Below are positions 62,414 through 64,000 of a DNA stretch of 64,000 bases, piece by piece. The stretch is from positions 434,001-498,000 of the forward strand of contig NZ_WKJK01000002.1 in assembly GCF_009674535.1 (NCBI RefSeq), given 5' to 3'. Under the pieces are notes generated by a model, which was not told the origin of the DNA, did no database searches, and saw only the letters and a program-made list of their open reading frames with translations. The translations under genes and the position numbers were made by a program. Source of the stretch: Duganella guangzhouensis. GTDB taxonomy: Bacteria; Pseudomonadota; Gammaproteobacteria; Burkholderiales; Burkholderiaceae_D. Position 1 is the first letter of the stretch, and each line of letters opens with the position of its first letter.

Positions 62414-62656
62414 TCATCCTGCGCCGGATATCCACAATTTTTCCTGCCTTGGCAGAACTACTGCCTGCAACCCGAATCCCCTGAACGCGTATCTCATCGT
62501 AGCCACGTCTTTACAAAGAACCACATTGCCTTCGACAACAATCTGCGCAAAAAAGTTCACTTTTCCGGACGGTGTGTCGAAGGTAGATAGAAAATAGCTT
62601 TCATCGCCATCTGCGGCATTCTGAATAGCCTGTTGCAACGACTCTTCGACGCTCAT
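62414..62656 (-). CDS. Hypothetical protein (80 aa)
   Basis: From MSVEESLQQAIQNAADGDES the product continues YFLSTFDTPSGKVNFFAQIV and ends RQEKLWISGAG, a mixed alpha/beta pattern without membrane segments. GGAG lies 11 bp before the ATG, a wide spacing, so a longer form cannot be excluded. It pairs with the 100-residue gene 4 bp downstream. The family is not recognised. The pair is divergent from mutS across 143 bp that must hold both promoters. Confidence 0.55.
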   Translation of the reverse strand: MSVEESLQQAIQNAADGDESYFLSTFDTPSGKVNFFAQIVVEGNVVLCKDVATMRYAFRGFGLQAVVLPRQEKLWISGAG

Positions 62657-62799
62657 TTGGGCTGACTCCAGTGTACTCCAACCGGATCGGGACACGTTTT
62701 CGCAGTATCGCCGCCGAAAGCGGTAGAATGATGGGTTACGCGCGGGGGTGGTTTGTGCCTCCGTAAAACCAGACTCATCGCATCGCCTGAATAGAACCA

Positions 62800-64000
62800 A
62801 TGACCACCGCTCCGAAAGAAATCAACGCCGCCGCCGTCAAGAACAGTCCCACCGAAAAGCTCACGCCAATGATGCAACAGTACATGGCGATCAAGAGCCA
62901 GCATCCGGACATGCTGGTGTTCTACCGCATGGGCGATTTCTATGAGCTGTTCCACGAAGATGCGGAAAAGGCGTCGCGCCTGCTCGGCATCACGCTGACG
63001 GCGCGCGGTTCGTCTGGCGGGCAGCCGATCAAGATGGCGGGCGTGCCGTTCCATTCGCTGGAAGGCTATCTGGCCAAGTTGGTCAAGGTCGGCGAGTCCT
63101 GCGCCATCTGCGAACAGATCGGCGATCCGGCCACCAGCAAAGGCCCGGTCGAACGCAAGGTGATGCGCGTGGTCACGCCAGGCACGCTGACCGATGCCGA
63201 TCTGCTGCCGGAAAAAGCCGAACGTCCACTGCTCGCGCTGTGCATCATCAGCCAGCGCAAGGTGGCCACCGCCGGTCTGGCGTGGCTATCGCTGGCCAGC
63301 GGCGCGCTGCGCTTGATGGAGTTCTCGGGCGATGCGCACACGGTCAATACCCGCATCCAGCAAGAGCTGGAACGCATCTCGCCGGCCGAGCTGCTGCGCG
63401 GCGATAACGGCGAGCTGTTTGAAGAGTACACCGCCTGCCACGTCAACCGCGTGCCGGAGTGGCACTTCGATGTGGTGGGCGGCCACAAGGCGCTGCTGGA
63501 TCAACTGGCGGTGGCCACGCTGACCGGCTTCGGCGCCGATGGCCTGGGCGCGGCGTTCGGCGCCGCCGGCGCGCTGCTGCGTTACGCGCAGTCGACGCAA
63601 GGTCGCGGCCTGCAGCACGTGCGCACGCTGACCACCGAAACCGAAAATGAATTCATCGGCCTCGATGCCGCCACCCGCCGCAATCTGGAGCTGACCGAGA
63701 CCATCCGCGGCCAGGAGTCGCCTACCCTGTTCTCGCTGCTGGACCACTGCCGCACCGCCATGGGTTCGCGCCTGCTGCGTCACTGGCTGCACCACGCGCG
63801 CCGCGATCAGGACATCGCCCGTTCGCGTCATCAAGCCATCGCCGCGTTGGCGCAGGCCGATGCCACCGGTTCGCTGTCGCACACGCTGGCGCAGGTGCCG
63901 GACATCGAGCGCATCACCACCCGCATCGCGCTGCTGTCGGCGCGCCCGCGCGATCTGGCCAGCCTGCGTGACGGCTTGAAGCAGTTGCCGGCGCTGCGTC
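62800..64000 (+). CDS. mutS: DNA mismatch repair protein MutS, N-terminal part (gene runs off window)
   Basis: MutS recognises mismatches and small loops and recruits MutL. About 400 residues are visible. The start is [20 protein letters not shown], and the mismatch-wedge motif F-x-E is in [60 protein letters not shown], and the connector/lever regions ([40 protein letters not shown]) follow in the normal order. The ATPase domain lies outside. The ribosome site before the ATG is weak, so the N-terminal ~24 residues, variable in the family, are less certain. Confidence 0.96.
   Translation, partial: MTTAPKEINAAAVKNSPTEKLTPMMQQYMAIKSQHPDMLVFYRMGDFYELFHEDAEKASRLLGITLTARGSSGGQPIKMAGVPFHSLEGYLAKLVKVGESCAICEQIGDPATSKGPVERKVMRVVTPGTLTDADLLPEKAERPLLALCIISQRKVATAGLAWLSLASGALRLMEFSGDAHTVNTRIQQELERISPAELLRGDNGELFEEYTACHVNRVPEWHFDVVGGHKALLDQLAVATLTGFGADGLGAAFGAAGALLRYAQSTQGRGLQHVRTLTTETENEFIGLDAATRRNLELTETIRGQESPTLFSLLDHCRTAMGSRLLRHWLHHARRDQDIARSRHQAIAALAQADATGSLSHTLAQVPDIERITTRIALLSARPRDLASLRDGLKQLPALR

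Overview
The window is a gene-dense, GC-rich chromosomal segment of a betaproteobacterium, most likely Oxalobacteraceae (Massilia/Duganella/Janthinobacterium type). The evidence is the gene order leuC-leuD-leuB-asd-fimV-truA-trpF, a HemP plus DUF2325 locus, the abundance of signalling genes, and protein sequences that read as that family throughout. No rRNA, tRNA, CRISPR array, prophage or complete insertion sequence was seen.

Layout. 1-8551 (minus) is the conserved leucine/aspartate-semialdehyde/FimV/TruA/TrpF block. 8741-11490 is an isolated cheZ-cheA pair. 11668-13957 (plus) is a stress/redox module: a consensus FNR-type box, a UspA protein, an orphan NarL-type response regulator and a Crp/Fnr regulator. 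14091-16099 is a Fur-box-led hemP operon ending in a DUF2325 protein. 16222-20653 (minus) is a second Fur-box-led operon (PepSY, DUF2271, DUF4198, ApbE, flavodoxin reductase), read here as a flavin-based iron-reduction system. 20806-28378 holds stress proteins, the four-gene ligase-associated DNA repair operon (exonuclease, ligase, helicase, PdeM) and a free methionine-R-sulfoxide reductase. 28432-31463 (minus) is an ECF sigma factor with DGPF/YCII and VOC partners. 31797-37580 (plus) is a complete RND efflux system. 37653-45621 holds Dps, two diguanylate cyclases, a chemoreceptor, an MFS transporter and a two-gene island with A+T-richer sequence. 45634-56138 (minus) is a catabolic region: tannase, GH53 galactanase, then a tightly coupled six-gene run of TonB receptor, YehZYXW-type quaternary-amine ABC importer and an ammonia-lyase homologue. 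56280-62656 has an ion channel, a degraded toxin with an intact antitoxin, a periplasmic cAMP phosphodiesterase, an oxidoreductase/LysR pair, a histidine kinase and two small unknown genes. The start of mutS closes the window.

Most interesting points. (1) The ammonia-lyase homologue keeps the histidine-lyase substrate residues, but exactly the three residues that form the MIO electrophile are missing. Together with a quaternary-amine importer this points to an ergothionase-type trimethylamine lyase, i.e. an ergothioneine (or similar betaine) uptake and degradation operon. (2) Two large perfect palindromes (81 and 92 bp) with the same ends but different interiors sit within 5 bp of stop codons between convergent genes. 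They look like REP-like mobile palindromes, and one supplies the C-terminus and stop codon of the sigma factor. (3) The Fur-controlled operon carries a flavinylation-like motif in its DUF2271 protein. (4) A RelE/HigB-like toxin has been reduced to 28 codons beside an intact antitoxin.

All functional calls come from reading motifs and context; no database search was run.
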